Shown here piece by piece: positions 1-10,079 of a stretch of 64,000 nucleotides of DNA (position 1 is the first letter of the stretch; the number at the start of each line of letters is the position of its first letter). This DNA comes from Lunularia cruciata. Taxonomy: Eukaryota; Streptophyta; Marchantiopsida; Lunulariales; Lunulariaceae. The notes beneath the pieces were generated by a model, which was not told the DNA's origin, did not search any database, and saw only the letters and a list, made by a program, of their open reading frames with translations. The position numbers and the translations under genes are program-made. The stretch spans positions 19,444,243 through 19,508,242 of the forward strand of contig OX419761.1 of assembly GCA_948567375.1 (NCBI GenBank), given 5' to 3'.

Positions 1-304
1 GCATATTTTGGTACCTACTCTATTAGCAGAAGTCCCCTTTTGGTGATACCTCTTTCTGATCTATTTAGTCTATCATGTGTAACATCCTTCTAGATGCTAC
101 CAAACCAATTCTCACCTTTAAATCATATGTCTAGCTATTGGTTCTAAGGTTCTCAAGTCTATTTTGGTTTTTGCTCTATTAGTAGAAGTACTCTTTTGGT
201 GATACTTCTATCTGATATATTTTTACAATCATGTATAACATCATTCTAGATATTACCAAACCAAACTTCACATCTAGATCATATGGCTAGCTCTTGGTAT
301 TACA
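1..304 (-). repeat. Family A LTR fragment (cut by the window edge)
   Basis: This stretch aligns base for base in length with the last 304 bp of the family A LTRs at 28183-28486 and 33753-34056, and ends in the same GGTATTACA. The sequence after it (cgggattt...) is neither a primer binding site nor a polypurine tract, so this is the outer edge of an element extending left of the window, or a solo LTR. Orientation is given by analogy with element A. Confidence 0.85.
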
Positions 305-1299
305 CGGGATTTGATTGTGTGATGCTTGTAGCTCAGAACATGGTAGATCAACCTATAGTGAGCCCTTAGTGAACCCATAGTTCAGCTTTAACATAACACA
401 TATTATAGGCCTTAAGAAAGACTATATTGGAACATTCTTAAATTGGGTTTCTAATTAATAAGAAATCCACTTCATGATAGCGGGCTATACAAGAGAAGGA
501 TCTATTGCAAGATCTACAATACGAGATCTACACCATAGGATGTGCGTGAGGAGTCATCTATGGGCTGACCAAGTTCAAATGCAACATAAATTCTCTAAAA
601 GATGTAAAATAGTGTAGGATGAATCCTCTATGGGATAGTATAGTAGCAAAGTAGATAAGTAGGTAATTAAGGCTAAGGTAGCACTTTGACTATGTCAAGA
701 TTGTAATCTAGTAGGGAAAATAAATGGTTAGGAGCCAATTGCCATTAATGGTGGTGGTATGAGAAGGAGATGTGGTTGTAATAAGAGTATTGTTAGGAGG
801 CACAAATTTCTTTTTAGGGTTAAGACACTAGTATATAAGTGTGCTTATACCATTAAATGGGGATTCTTTTTTTCATTTGTGGTTCACCATTCATTTGTTA
901 ATCCTCTATATTCTACATTCTAGTGATTTTGAGAGTGACACATTGAGTCCCTAGTCTATTCTTTAAGGAGAACCTTGTTTAGAGTGACTACATTACATTG
1001 AGTGATAACATTCTTGTAAGGAGATGCAAGATGCTTGTGTAATTGTAGGGTCCATAAATTGAGTTATTGTTATTTCCAGTTGTAGTTTTAATGATAAATC
1101 TAATTTTTTATTGAATTACCAATTCTATGATTTAGGTCCATTAAGCAATCCTTATCAAAAAAATTCCATTCTAGTTATTTTGATAATTTAGTATTATGAC
1201 CAATCTCAACGTTATGAATTTGTAAATGTGTGTATTGGTGCTCTTCATTTGGCTTGTTGCATTCTTACCTAAGCCATAGGGTGTTTTGTAGCACTACCT
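305..1299. other. Unassigned non-coding DNA
   Basis: I see no protein similarity on either strand in these 995 bp. A TATA-like box (tatataag, about 832-839) followed by T-rich DNA resembles an LTR promoter, but no matching second LTR was found, so I do not call an element. Confidence 0.4.
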
Positions 1300-1585
1300 T
1301 ATAAGCAAGCTTGTCTCTCAATCAAGATGCTCCTTTGATGGCTATTAAGGTAGCGCACCATGTATTAAAAAGGCAAGGAACCCCCACTCCATCACACTCC
1401 TCCAAGACTCAAATATTGCTCACTAGAGATCTCAATGAGAGAGATAGTTGTAAATGAAAGGATGGTGAGTATCTCCTCACTCTGTACTTATATACTTGTA
1501 AAAAAGTTACATACCAAAGTTACTAATTATTGGATTAACTCAAGTTACTAAGCTAAAAGTCAAATAAAGTCAACAATTCTAAAGG
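1300..1585 (-). repeat. Family B 3' LTR, truncated
   Basis: Read on the minus strand this is the end of the family B LTR. It aligns from the terminal bases (tataag at 1300 for TGTGAG) through the CACCATG and TTACTAATTATTGGA segments seen in the copies at 17846-18524 and 56237-56911. Similarity stops near 1585, where about 400 bp of LTR are missing and element-internal sequence begins. Confidence 0.8.
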
Positions 1586-3280
1586 AAAATCCAACAACTT
1601 CAACTTATCATTATTATCAACTTCAACGTATCATTGTTAATCCTATCATAGTGTATTCCTCCCAACTCCTTAAGATCATAAGTGTAATTCCCAAATACCT
1701 CTCCACTATGAAAATTCCAAAGTACTTAGGCAAGAACTTCTTTTACACACTCTTGAACCAAATGGAATCAAACAGCATTACCCAATCACCTTCCTTGAAA
1801 GGCTTTACCTTCTTCTTGCCTTACCTCTTTTTTAGCTCTCTATTTTTTCCCTTTTGGCTTGTTCCACTCAAATCATAGAAATTGTTCTTGCTTCTTCCAA
1901 TTTCTTGACTTCTTTGCATCACCTCCTTGTGCCTTCTTTGATTTCATATGAATGCTTTGACAAAGTAGAAAAATTAAAATGAATAAGTAAAATAGACTCA
2001 ATACCATATACCAAATGAAATAGATAATATCTATTGGATGTCTTCATGGTTATCCTATACTCCCACAAAATTGCATAAATCCGCTTGTCTCAATGACTTT
2101 TTCTTCCCTCCACTTTTGCATCTTTGGCCAACATCATGCACAAGGTTTGATTGGTTCTCTTTGCCAAGCCATTGGAGTTTGGCTTATAGGAGGTACTCAC
2201 TCTATGTATGATAGAGAAATGTTATAGCATGGTTGTAATGATACTTGTCAACTCTCCTCCTCTATTAGAAACCAACTCTAAAGGATACCCAAACTTAGTG
2301 GTGATGTATTCATAAAGAAATCCACCATTTCATCTTCATTCTTATCTCTCAATGGTCTAGCTTCAACCCACTTGGTAAGGTAATCAATAACTACCCAATG
2401 TACAAATTATTCATTAGGGTTCTATTGAGATGACCTCCAAAGTCAATACCATATGTTTCAAAAGGTCCTAACAATGGAATTGATCTAAAGGGTGAAATAG
2501 AGGTAGACTTCCTAGCAAAAGCTTAAACAAAATTTCAAGTTTTTCAATAATCAAGACAATATTTGAGAATTCCCCTCCAATGTTAACCTACATCTAGAAT
2601 CTTGAAAGCAGTCTGCTTTGTTTCAAGGTGACCTACATACCAAACCATCATGAAACTCCTTCATGAGAAGGATAGACTCCTCCTTACCCACTACTCTTTG
2701 AAATAGACCATCTGCTCTTTGATGAAAAAGAATGTTCTCCACCATTGTGCAAGGTCTACATCTTGTTGCAAGGGTCTTCCTCTCCCAAGCATGCATCCTA
2801 TCTAGGTACTTACCTCTTGTAACAAAGTCCAAAATCTCTTTGTAGTCCATGAGAACATCTTCAGTGATTGAGATTGTCATGAGCTCTTCATCCAAGAAAG
2901 AATCATCCATCAACTCAACTCCATCATGATCATAAGCCCTAGATAAGAAATCAACATTTGAGTCTTTCTTCACTGGCCTATCCTCAATTGTGGTATCATA
3001 CTCATATAAGAGTGTCATCCACCTTGCTAGGCTCACCTCCACATTAGGCTTGTTGAAGATGTACTTCAAAGCCTTGTGAATTGTGAAAATGGTGGCCTTC
3101 TCTCCAATCAAAATAGTGTCAACTTCTTGAGATCAACAATCACTACTTACCTTTCTCTTTTGTGCCTAAATAATTCTTCTTTGCTAAGACCATTTGTCTA
3201 CTAGCATAAGCTACTAGATGATCATGCAAATCTTGGTGTAGTTGACTAAGAGTGCATCTTATATGGTCTCTATCTTGAAA
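1586..3280 (-). pseudogene. Decayed Ogre/Tat/Athila-type pol remnant (family B): RNase H end and integrase
   Basis: The minus strand matches the pol of the young element B at 23240-24916. Around 2623-3111 it encodes the RNase H segment (KALKYIFNKPNV, then SRAYDHDG) and the start of integrase. 1700-2400 matches the integrase C-terminus (B positions about 24100-24900), including the segment before its stop. Frames are broken by many stops. The RNase H TDH signature reads TIH, so a catalytic Asp is lost. With the truncated LTR at 1300-1585 this is the 3' part of an old minus-strand family B element; gag, protease and most of the reverse transcriptase are absent. Confidence 0.85.
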
Positions 3281-3380
3281 TTCCAACAGAAGATGCTCCA
3301 CTCACTACTAGTAAATTACTTATAAATTTTTGGTTATAATATTTTGCTTAATATTAATAAATAGATTTAAAGGTTGTTAG
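3281..3380 (-). repeat. About 100-bp repeat, inverted copy at 40300-40405
   Basis: Starting at attccaacagaa this segment is the near-exact reverse complement of about 40300-40405; both share CTCCACTCACTACT and TGGTTATAA...TTGCTTAATATTAATA. It lies exactly where the B remnant ends, so it may be the edge of another mobile element. Confidence 0.75.
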
Positions 3381-3558
3381 AATAGTTACATGTGTACAAA
3401 GATAATCTCTATCTTGACTCTTGGACCCACTCTATCCTACAGCTCCTCTACCTTCCATCACCTATGGGTTAAAATGCTTCTCCTCTCACAACCCCTTTTT
3501 TTGTTAGAGTTTGATACTTTTTTCTCTTCACCCGCTCTTGCTCTTTGTTGAACTTTGT

Positions 3559-3563
<5 letters not shown>

Positions 3564-3599
<36 letters not shown>
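3564..3599. repeat. (TA)n microsatellite
   Basis: About 18 TA dinucleotides interrupt the start of the family C repeat, replacing the CGTATATACATC found in the other copies. Confidence 0.95.
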
Positions 3600-3602
<3 letters not shown>

Positions 3603-3646
3603 TACATACATTGCTACACAACATACATACACTATAGACACATAAC

Positions 3647-3754
3647 TCACACATTAGTCATACATAGACTCTAAAGTGGCACAATAATCAGTTCATTTAC
3701 TCACACATAAGTCATACATAGACTCTAAAGTGGCACAATAATCAGTTCATTTAC
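3647..3754. repeat. 54-bp tandem duplication
   Basis: Two copies (3647-3700 and 3701-3754) differ at about one position (cacattagtc against cacataagtc). Other family C copies have the segment once. Confidence 0.95.
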
Positions 3755-4184
3755 TCCACTCAAATCAACTCAACTCAGATCAGTACTTGATTTGTCACTC
3801 TATAAATTGCCAAAATTGGACACTGATTATAATCAAACCACATCCACTTTAGCTTAGAGAATCTAAGCAACGCTTGCCGGCCTTTGTCCACCATAGCCAA
3901 GAACTTGAAGGCTCAACATCAGAGAAGCTTTGGAGCTGCACTTTGAAAGTATACCTCCTGGATTTGAGCTAGATCTCAAACCCTAATAGTCCCACTAATG
4001 GCACACCCAATGGTGAAAATGGTGCAAAGTGACAATGAGCCCTACCATGAAGTCAGTACCCCAAACACAAAATCTGACTGTCAAAAAGTAGTCTACAAGT
4101 AACTGCTAAAATACCTCTAACTACTATCACTACAACTCCAATGTTCAAGCAATCTAGATGTGACACTACAAATAGCGTGACAGT

Positions 4185-4290
4185 TGTTGTACGTATATAC
4201 ATCTCTACACAACATACATTGCTATCAACATCATACACTATAGACACATAACTCACACATAACTCACACATAGACTCTAAAGTGCCACAA
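4185..4290 (+). repeat. Family C repeat, 5' fragment
   Basis: About 106 bp repeat the beginning of family C (TGTTGTACGTATATACATC ... AAAGTGCCACAAT), two bases after the end of the copy at 3556-4182. Similarity stops at 4290, where element D begins. Confidence 0.75.
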
Positions 4291-4457
4291 TCGTCTCCTT
4301 AGTTGGCAGTTAGGTTCCTCTAACTCTAGATAGCCATCTACTCCAAGTATATGGTATACCCTACAATGGCAAAGATCAGGAGGCCGGGTGCTATCAAGCC
4401 CCATTGTTAGTTGCTTGTCTACAATCTATACCATATAAAGGATGAACTAGCTATAGG

Positions 4458-4625
4458 TCAAGTACATCTAGAATATAACCACTATCCTTGAGGAACCACC
4501 GTGAGGGGAAGAGTTGTACATGCCATATGCCATCCTCTCAAATAGCTATTATACACTAACATAGTAGCAGCTTCACCAAAAGAGCCACATAACATTCACC
4601 TCAAGCCTGCATGTACAAGTGCCAA
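4458..4625 (-). pseudogene. PHD-type zinc finger at the C-terminus of element D pol (degenerate)
   Basis: The last pol segment, up to a TGA at 4458-4460, has the spacing of a C4HC3 PHD finger: C-x2-C-x11-C-x2-C-x4-H-x2-C-x14-C-x2-C, with GWHMAC at the His/Cys step. The first Cys is now TGA (4596-4598). Positions 3, 4 and 7 are Tyr (TAT), each one G-to-A step from a Cys codon. The remaining Cys and the His are present. PHD fingers usually read histone H3 tails. Here it would have steered integration or packaging, which is inference. It follows the integrase C-terminus in the same frame, so it belongs to the polyprotein. Confidence 0.7.
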
Positions 4626-5850
4626 GCTTGGGTCCATAGTACCATCCATGTTTGGGAGGTGGCATGACGCACAATTGCGCACATGATCCTTTCAAACAAT
4701 TCCATCATGTCCTTCCAACATGAGGACTCCAAATGGCAAAACCTCGTGCACTCTCTAGAAAGTGCGGCTTGTAGAAACATCAAGTGTTGTTGGTGTTATC
4801 CAACATACATAGTTACCTAGATGAAATTGATGGATCAAGGGTCTATAACCTCCTCCTTCAATGGTGGCATAGTGTAAGGTATCTCTATGTTGAGCAATCA
4901 CCAAGTTCTCAAAGGCCATTGGCATCACTCTCCAAAAGATCTCTGCCCGTTGAGAACATGCTCTCATCCATACATCTGGATCATCCAAGTCCAACACTAC
5001 AGCAACATCTTGACAAATGGCTACAGGTAAATTTGGATCTTGTCTATAGAGTAGGAAGGAGAGAAGGATGCTAAGGAGGCTTGCTGGCTGAACCGGTAGC
5101 CCATGGCTAACTAAGGTAACTAGAGATCCAAATCTCGCAAGTGGCCTCTCTGCAAACCATGCTTTAAGAATCCTCTCTTTACCGTCTGGACCACTCTCTC
5201 TGCTAAGCCATCTGCCTTAGGATGATCTTGGGAAGTAGTATGATGATCAATCAAAGCCTTATCACACAAGACCTAAAACTCCCCTAAGAAGTTTGTACCG
5301 TGATCATTAAAACCTTAGTTGGTGCACCAAAATGACTAAGAACCCAATATATGAATGAATAAGTTGTTCCTTCATTGGACTTGTTACCAACTCAATGTGC
5401 CACCAACTCAATCCACTTAGAGAAGTGCTCCACCATCACCAAAACATACCAATGATGTCTCACAATCAATGGTAAAGGTCCAGCAAAGTCCAAACTCCAA
5501 TGATAACCCAATCCCATAATAGGTAATGGGTGTAACTATGGCATAGGAGCATTGAATGATGCTCTAACTTGGTCACAAACCACACATCTAGCAGCAAACT
5601 GTTATATGTCAATCTACATACTGCACCACCAATAGTGACTCTGGAGTAAGCTATATGTATGCTCTACTCCAAAATGTCCTAGGTCCTCATGAGCATGATG
5701 GACTAACTTTGGTCTCTGAGATGGAAGTGGTACTACTCGCACTCTACCATCCTCCCATACCCGAAGAAGGTGTCTGCCCTCCAATCTGAACCACATGGCT
5801 TTTGAAGGACACGGTTTCTCTCCTTGGCCCCAGTTGTGCCACCCACAACA
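4626..5850 (-). pseudogene. Integrase of element D (decayed)
   Basis: The minus strand holds an H2C2 zinc module (LVHHAHEDLGHFGVEH at 5614-5796, then CVVC downstream in another frame). The catalytic core keeps all three acidic positions: D in SLDFAGPL, D in NDHGTNF, E in GLAERVV. A C-terminal part runs to 4755-4997 (QHRDTLHYATIEGGGYRP ... TTLDVSTSRTF) and on into KDHVRNC and HLPN. Stops and frame changes make it non-functional. Family knowledge: it would insert the cDNA into host chromatin. No chromodomain is seen; the PHD finger follows instead. Confidence 0.8.
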
Positions 5851-6089
5851 CCAGTGTATAGGTAGTCCATCACTAAGACATCATCATGAATGTCTTGCTG
5901 AACTATACCAATATTTTCACTTTTTGGATCTATGACCTCAATAACTCCTCATGTATGTACTGAGAAAGATACCTAACAAAAGATACCACCAAAGTCTTAG
6001 AAAATATACAGAGAAAGGCAGATGCATGCCAACCTAACATCATCTCTTCATCTATCTCACCATGCCAATGTGCTCCGGTCTTATCCTAC

Positions 6090-6410
6090 TAATTGGGACA
6101 TGGGTTTCTACTCAACCCATCTGCATCAAGTTTCACCACTCCACGTTTATGAATAATTGTGAAATCATACTCCTATAAAATCAGAGCCCATCATGCAAGC
6201 TTCCCTAAAAGCTTGTCAAACTCCATCAACCACTTCAATAGCTGATGATCAGTGATGAGAGTAAAAGGGTTACCAAATAGGTAACATCAGAAATGTGCTA
6301 CTACCCATACTGCTGCCAAGCACTTTGTCTCATATAAACTATACTTCACCTCCGCTGAATTGTTGCAACAACTAGCTTAGGCCACCACAAACTCCTTACC
6401 CTCATCATGA
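6090..6410 (-). pseudogene. RNase H domain of element D (decayed)
   Basis: The minus strand reads a Ty3/gypsy RNase H segment: EVKYSLYETKCLAAV, then LITDHQLLKWLMEF and EYDFTI...DADGLSR. The TDH and DADGLSR signatures are kept, but several in-frame stops are present. It would degrade the RNA strand of the RNA/DNA hybrid. Confidence 0.8.
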
Positions 6411-6599
6411 TGTTAGGTGAGCACTACTCCAAGCTCCAACATATGCCAATCAGTGTGAACCTAAAGTGGTCCTCCTCTAATCGGTCTCCTCAAAACAGGA
6501 GCAAATGTCAACCTCTCTTTGAGCTCTACAAAAGCTCTCTCCTACTCATCTCCCCAACACCACTCCTGCGTAAGCTTAATCAGCTTCATCAAGGCCTTG

Positions 6600-7330
6600 G
6601 CAATGGCACTAAATCCTCTAATATAACGGTGATAGAAGTTTAACAACTCAGGAATGCTTGCACTTTGCTCACATCCGTAGGCCAAGGAATAAATGCAATA
6701 GCCTCCACCTTGGTTTGCTAAACATCGGGGTAGATAGTGTGACCCAAATACTCAACCTACTTGTGGAAGAACCTACACCTCCAAAGATGTAATTTGAGTC
6801 CATGAGATCTCAACCTCTCAAATACCCAAACATATGTCTCTCATCGTCCTCCACCGTAGTGCTATAGACCAAAAGGTCCTCAATATAGCACCAAGCAAAA
6901 TCCAATCATATTGAGATCATGTTCTTGACCCTTTGGAACTCAACAAGAGCATTCTTTAACCCAAATGGTAAGAACTTCCACTGATATAACACATCCTTAC
7001 CTAAGGATCAATAGCCCAAAATGTTGTCTTGGACTTATCCTCCTCTTGATTGGCACCTAATGATATCTCGCTTGAAGAACCAAAGTACTAAAGACCTTTG
7101 TATGCCCAATTGCATCAACAATCTCCTCTAATGTCGGCATGGCATACCGATCAGCCCTAGTCTATTGGTTGATAGGACGGAAACCTCCATACATCTGCCT
7201 ATTTGTGTAGTTGCCATGCATATCCTTCTTGGTTGGCATCACTATAGTTGATGCATACTCTCAATTTGAAATCTCCACCAAACCAACCTCAAAAAGATCA
7301 CTACTCTGGCTCTAAATCAATGCTCACTCC
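6600..7330 (-). pseudogene. Reverse transcriptase of element D (decayed)
   Basis: Minus-strand fragments give the gypsy RT fingers (EYASTIVMPTKKDMHGNYT, then GGFRPIN at about 7160-7300) and the palm motif. The YxDD box reads YIED (6876-6887), so the first catalytic Asp of the pair is replaced by Glu. Downstream comes LLVYSTTVED and a FFHK...VEYLGH-like segment (partly in another frame). The KKD-HGN-T type of finger sequence belongs to a gypsy group distinct from the chromoviruses A and E in this window. Confidence 0.8.
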
Positions 7331-7893
7331 ATGTCACTACATTGATAAGGACGTTGAAAAACTTGTGTATTGCTAGTCAACTCAATCCGTATACCAAGTC
7401 CGTTTAGAGCATCCAAATCCTTCATACTAAAGGCAAAACAACTTGTGTAGCTCCTCAAGAACCTCCAAACCCTCCATTTTTCCTCTCCTATAAGCTTGGG
7501 TCCAAGATCTGGCTCCCAAGTATCCTCTATAATTGTCATAAGAGTGGAAGACATACTGATTGGCTGCTACACTTGACCCTTGGAAGTAGTAGTGTCATGC
7601 TCCCAACCACTAGAGGTCCCAACCTCAGTATGAAAAACTCCCCCCAATCTGGCCGCAAGCTCCAAACATCCTCTAACTGCATCCCAAGTAGACCAAGGGT
7701 GTGATCCAAATAGACCATACTCCCCTAGATGGACTCCAAGTAGACCACTCTCCCTAGTAGCCATTGTTTGTGTCCCAAGAATACCCTGCTCACTCGGTCC
7801 ATCACCCACAATATGTGCTTGAATTGTCTCAATAGGCACAAGGCTCACAAGTGTCTAAGTGGTGATGCCTATCAAATGCATCTTATGTTGCTC
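7324..7893 (-). pseudogene. Linker between methyltransferase and RT of element D
   Basis: Two overlapping minus-strand frames (7848-7567, 7554-7324) encode a Ser/Gly-rich linker and then a pre-RT segment, with FAFSMKDLDALNG, IRIEL and RPYQCSDME matching the usual gypsy region before RT. At 7893 it joins the methyltransferase end at 8583 in frame across the B solo LTR. Confidence 0.75.
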
Positions 7894-8582
7894 AGTAACA
7901 CCCATTTGTGCATGTGTGTGGTATTATGATATTTAGCTTGGTATTACAAATACTTGATTGATATTATTTATATAGAGATAAACAATGGTTCTACATTAAT
8001 CATGATTAGCTAAAGTTAGTCATAGCTAAGATAGAAAAGACCTTACTTTAAAAAAATTGGAAAAGATAAGCACCACTATTTGGATTCTAGTGTATTGACT
8101 TGGTATTATTCCTAGGTGTTTGGCTTTGAGGAAAGAGTTGAGAACTCTTGGGCCCGCAAGCCTTTTTGTTTTTGATTCTTCTATAATTCAAGGATAGCCC
8201 ATGTGAAGGAATCCTTGACTTAGTGGTTAGGTCAAGATAAGATCATATGCTTAGTGGAATATGCCCATGTAGATGGATATTCCTTTATAATTTTTAACTT
8301 TACTTGACTTTTAGTGTAGTACCTTGAGTTACTCCAATAATTAGTAACTTTGGTGCGTAACTATTTCCAAAGTAAATAAACTAGCGGTGAGGAGGTACTC
8401 ATCATCCTTTCACTTGCAACTATCTCTATCATTGAGTTCTCTAGTAAGCAATGTCTTGAGTCTTGGAGTGTTAGTCATGGAGGAGTATGATGGAGTTGGG
8501 GTTCCTTGCCTTCTTAGTCCATGGTGTGCTACAATAATAGCCATCAGAGGTTCATCTTGAGTGAGAGATAGACCAGCTCACA
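7894..8582 (+). mobile_element. Solo LTR, family B
   Basis: This 689-bp copy aligns with the LTRs of element B from (T)GTAACACCC to GCTCACA. It is flanked by gctc at 7890-7893 and 8583-8586. The first base is mutated (AGTAAC). It interrupts element D just after the methyltransferase domain. Confidence 0.9.
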
Positions 8583-8640
8583 GCTCTGCCATGCCAAGGC
8601 TCACAATCCATATCAAACCGTTCAGATCCATAGCCTGACC
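8583..8640 (-). pseudogene. Last motif of the element D DNA methyltransferase
   Basis: These 58 bp, isolated between two B LTRs, read on the minus strand GQAMDLNGLIWIVSLGMAE. This is the final helix after motif X of C5 DNA methyltransferases (compare LGRSW...IRHLF in DNMT3). It continues the methyltransferase block at 15699-16850. Confidence 0.75.
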
Positions 8641-8826
8641 TATAACACCCATTTGTGCATGTATGTGGTATTGTGATATTTAGCTTGGTATTATAAGTAC
8701 TTGAGAGATATTATTTATATAAAGATAAAGTATGGTTCTACATTAATCATGATTAACTAGAGCTATTCATAGCTAAGATAGAAGAGACCTTACTTTAGAG
8801 GAAGTGAAAAAGATGAGCAACACTAT
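8641..8826 (+). mobile_element. Family B LTR, left part (split by element E)
   Basis: The first 186 bp of a family B LTR (TATAACACCC..., first G mutated to A), interrupted at ..gcaacactat by element E. The other part is at 15189-15698. The last five bases (actat, 8822-8826) are the target duplication of E. Confidence 0.9.
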
Positions 8827-8933
8827 TGTAACAATATGGAGTTTAGCGACAAAGTTAGTAAGACTTACGAAATAGCACATAAGACAAATTAGCCTAGAAT
8901 ATTCTAGAAGTATATACGAAGCTTCTTAGGAAG

Positions 8934-9497
8934 TGTCGTGCGTATATACATCGTTACACAACATACATCGCTGTCAACATCATACACTATAGAAGCACAA
9001 CTCACACATAAGTCATACATAGACTCTAAAGTGCCACAATAATCAGATTGCTTAACACTTTCAACTCAACTCAACTCAGATCAATACTTGATCTATCACT
9101 CTATAAATTGCCAACAATTGGGCATTGATTACAGTCAAGCCACACCTACTCAAGCATAGAGAATCCAGGTGACGCTCACCGGCCTTTGTCCACCATAGCC
9201 AGGAACTCGAAGGCTCAACATCAGAGAAATGAGCTCTCTGGAGCTCACTTTGAAACTATACCTCCCAGGACTCGAGCTAGCACTGGAACCCTAACGGTCC
9301 CGCTGATGGCACACTCGACGGTGTGAACGGTGCAAAGTACTGACTTCACGGTGGGCCCCATCGTGAAGTCAGTACCCCGAACACCAAATCAGACTGTCGG
9401 AAAGTAGTCCCTGAGAAACTACTAGAATAACTCTAATTACTATCACTAGAACTCCAATGTCCGAGCAGCTAGATGTGGAACTACAAATGGCGTGACA
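8934..9497 (+). mobile_element. Family C insertion in the element E 5' LTR
   Basis: TGTCGTGCG...GGCGTGACA, 564 bp, flanked by gaag at 8930-8933 and 9498-9501. The uninterrupted 3' LTR of E (around 14860-14875) shows the empty site with one gaag, which proves a 4-bp duplication. It contains a TATA-like box (TATAAAT, 9102-9108) and no ORF. I interpret it as a solo LTR or a minimal LTR element; an autonomous partner is not in the window. Confidence 0.85.
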
Positions 9498-9508
9498 GAA
9501 GCTTCATG

Positions 9509-9690
9509 GCTAGCTTAACTTGCACCGCAAGTAAGTAGCTTCTAGAAGGAAGCTTCTAGAAGTTTCCAACTAGCTTAGCTTGCACGTCAAGTAGGCGGCT
9601 TCTAGAAGGAAGCTTCTTGAGAAGCTTCCTAGTTAACTTGGCTTGCACTCGAAGAAAGCGGCTTGAGGAAGCTTCTTGAGAAGCTTCTCA
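9509..9690 (+). promoter_or_regulatory. Heat-shock-element-like arrays in the element E LTR
   Basis: Three degenerate repeats of about 60 bp each carry alternating GAA/TTC blocks. 9549-9566 has four units at exact 5-bp spacing (GAAgcTTCtaGAAgtTTC). 9609-9628 and 9668-9687 carry GAAgcTTC pairs separated by 4 bp. The 3' LTR keeps a four-unit array at 14919-14936. This is the binding-site pattern of plant heat-shock factors, 20-200 bp upstream of the TATA box. Confidence 0.75.
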
Positions 9691-9708
9691 AGGGCCTTGT
9701 ATGCTACC

Positions 9709-9716
9709 TATAAATA
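9709..9716 (+). promoter_or_regulatory. TATA box of the element E 5' LTR
   Basis: TATAAATA downstream of the GAA/TTC arrays and about 105 bp before the LTR end. In the 3' LTR one A is lost (cctataatacc). Confidence 0.75.
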
Positions 9717-9821
9717 CCAAAGCCAAAGCTCATGCTAAACATTTGGAGTTTTCCCTCATTCAAGTGTCCCAATGTGAGTTTCCATTCTCTTATTTCTCTC
9801 CTCGGTCTCGGTCTTTTACAT

Positions 9822-9833
9822 TGGTATCAGAGC
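9822..9833 (+). other. Primer binding site of element E (initiator Met tRNA)
   Basis: TGGTATCAGAGC begins one base after the LTR end (..ttttaca t). It is a perfect complement to the 3' end of plant initiator methionine tRNA. Confidence 0.95.
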
Positions 9834-10079
9834 AGGAATGGGATGGAAGGAATTTATGGACCATCAAATCCACTTTCGCCAAAGTATTGGGATTTTCATG
9901 TCCAAATATTACCCAAGCACCACTTCACACAATTCATCACCTCACGCTTTGGGCAAGATTTTCTACATATGATCACCGTGTCTGAGGAACCCTTGATACT
10001 TCCGGTTGTCACTTATGGAGAAAGGTGGACGTGTTGTATCTATGTGTTAATCAATTAGATAAACTGGGAGTAGTAAGAT

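Larger units (their letters stand above)
3556..4182 (+). repeat. Family C LTR-like repeat, long copy
   Basis: This 627-bp unit starts TGTTGTGC and ends GCGTGACA. It matches the 564-bp insertion at 8934-9497, including the CTATAAATTG TATA-like box and the conserved CCGGCCT(T)TGTCCACCATAGCC block. It is longer because of a (TA)n run and a 54-bp duplication near its start. No coding capacity. I read it as a solo LTR or a small non-autonomous LTR element. Confidence 0.7.
8827..9820 (+). repeat. Element E 5' LTR (with family C insertion)
   Basis: 994 bp including a 564-bp family C insertion and its duplication. Without it the LTR is about 426 bp, matching the 424-bp 3' LTR. It contains heat-shock-element-like arrays (9509-9690) and the TATA box TATAAATA at 9709-9716. 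Confidence 0.95.

Noticed and set aside
3281..3380. Helitron end (CTAG-type terminus near the shared 100-bp unit)
   Set aside because: No 3' hairpin plus CTRR signature that I could place convincingly in either copy.
4784..5074. Plus-strand ORF of 96 codons
   Set aside because: Antisense shadow of the element D integrase C-terminus.
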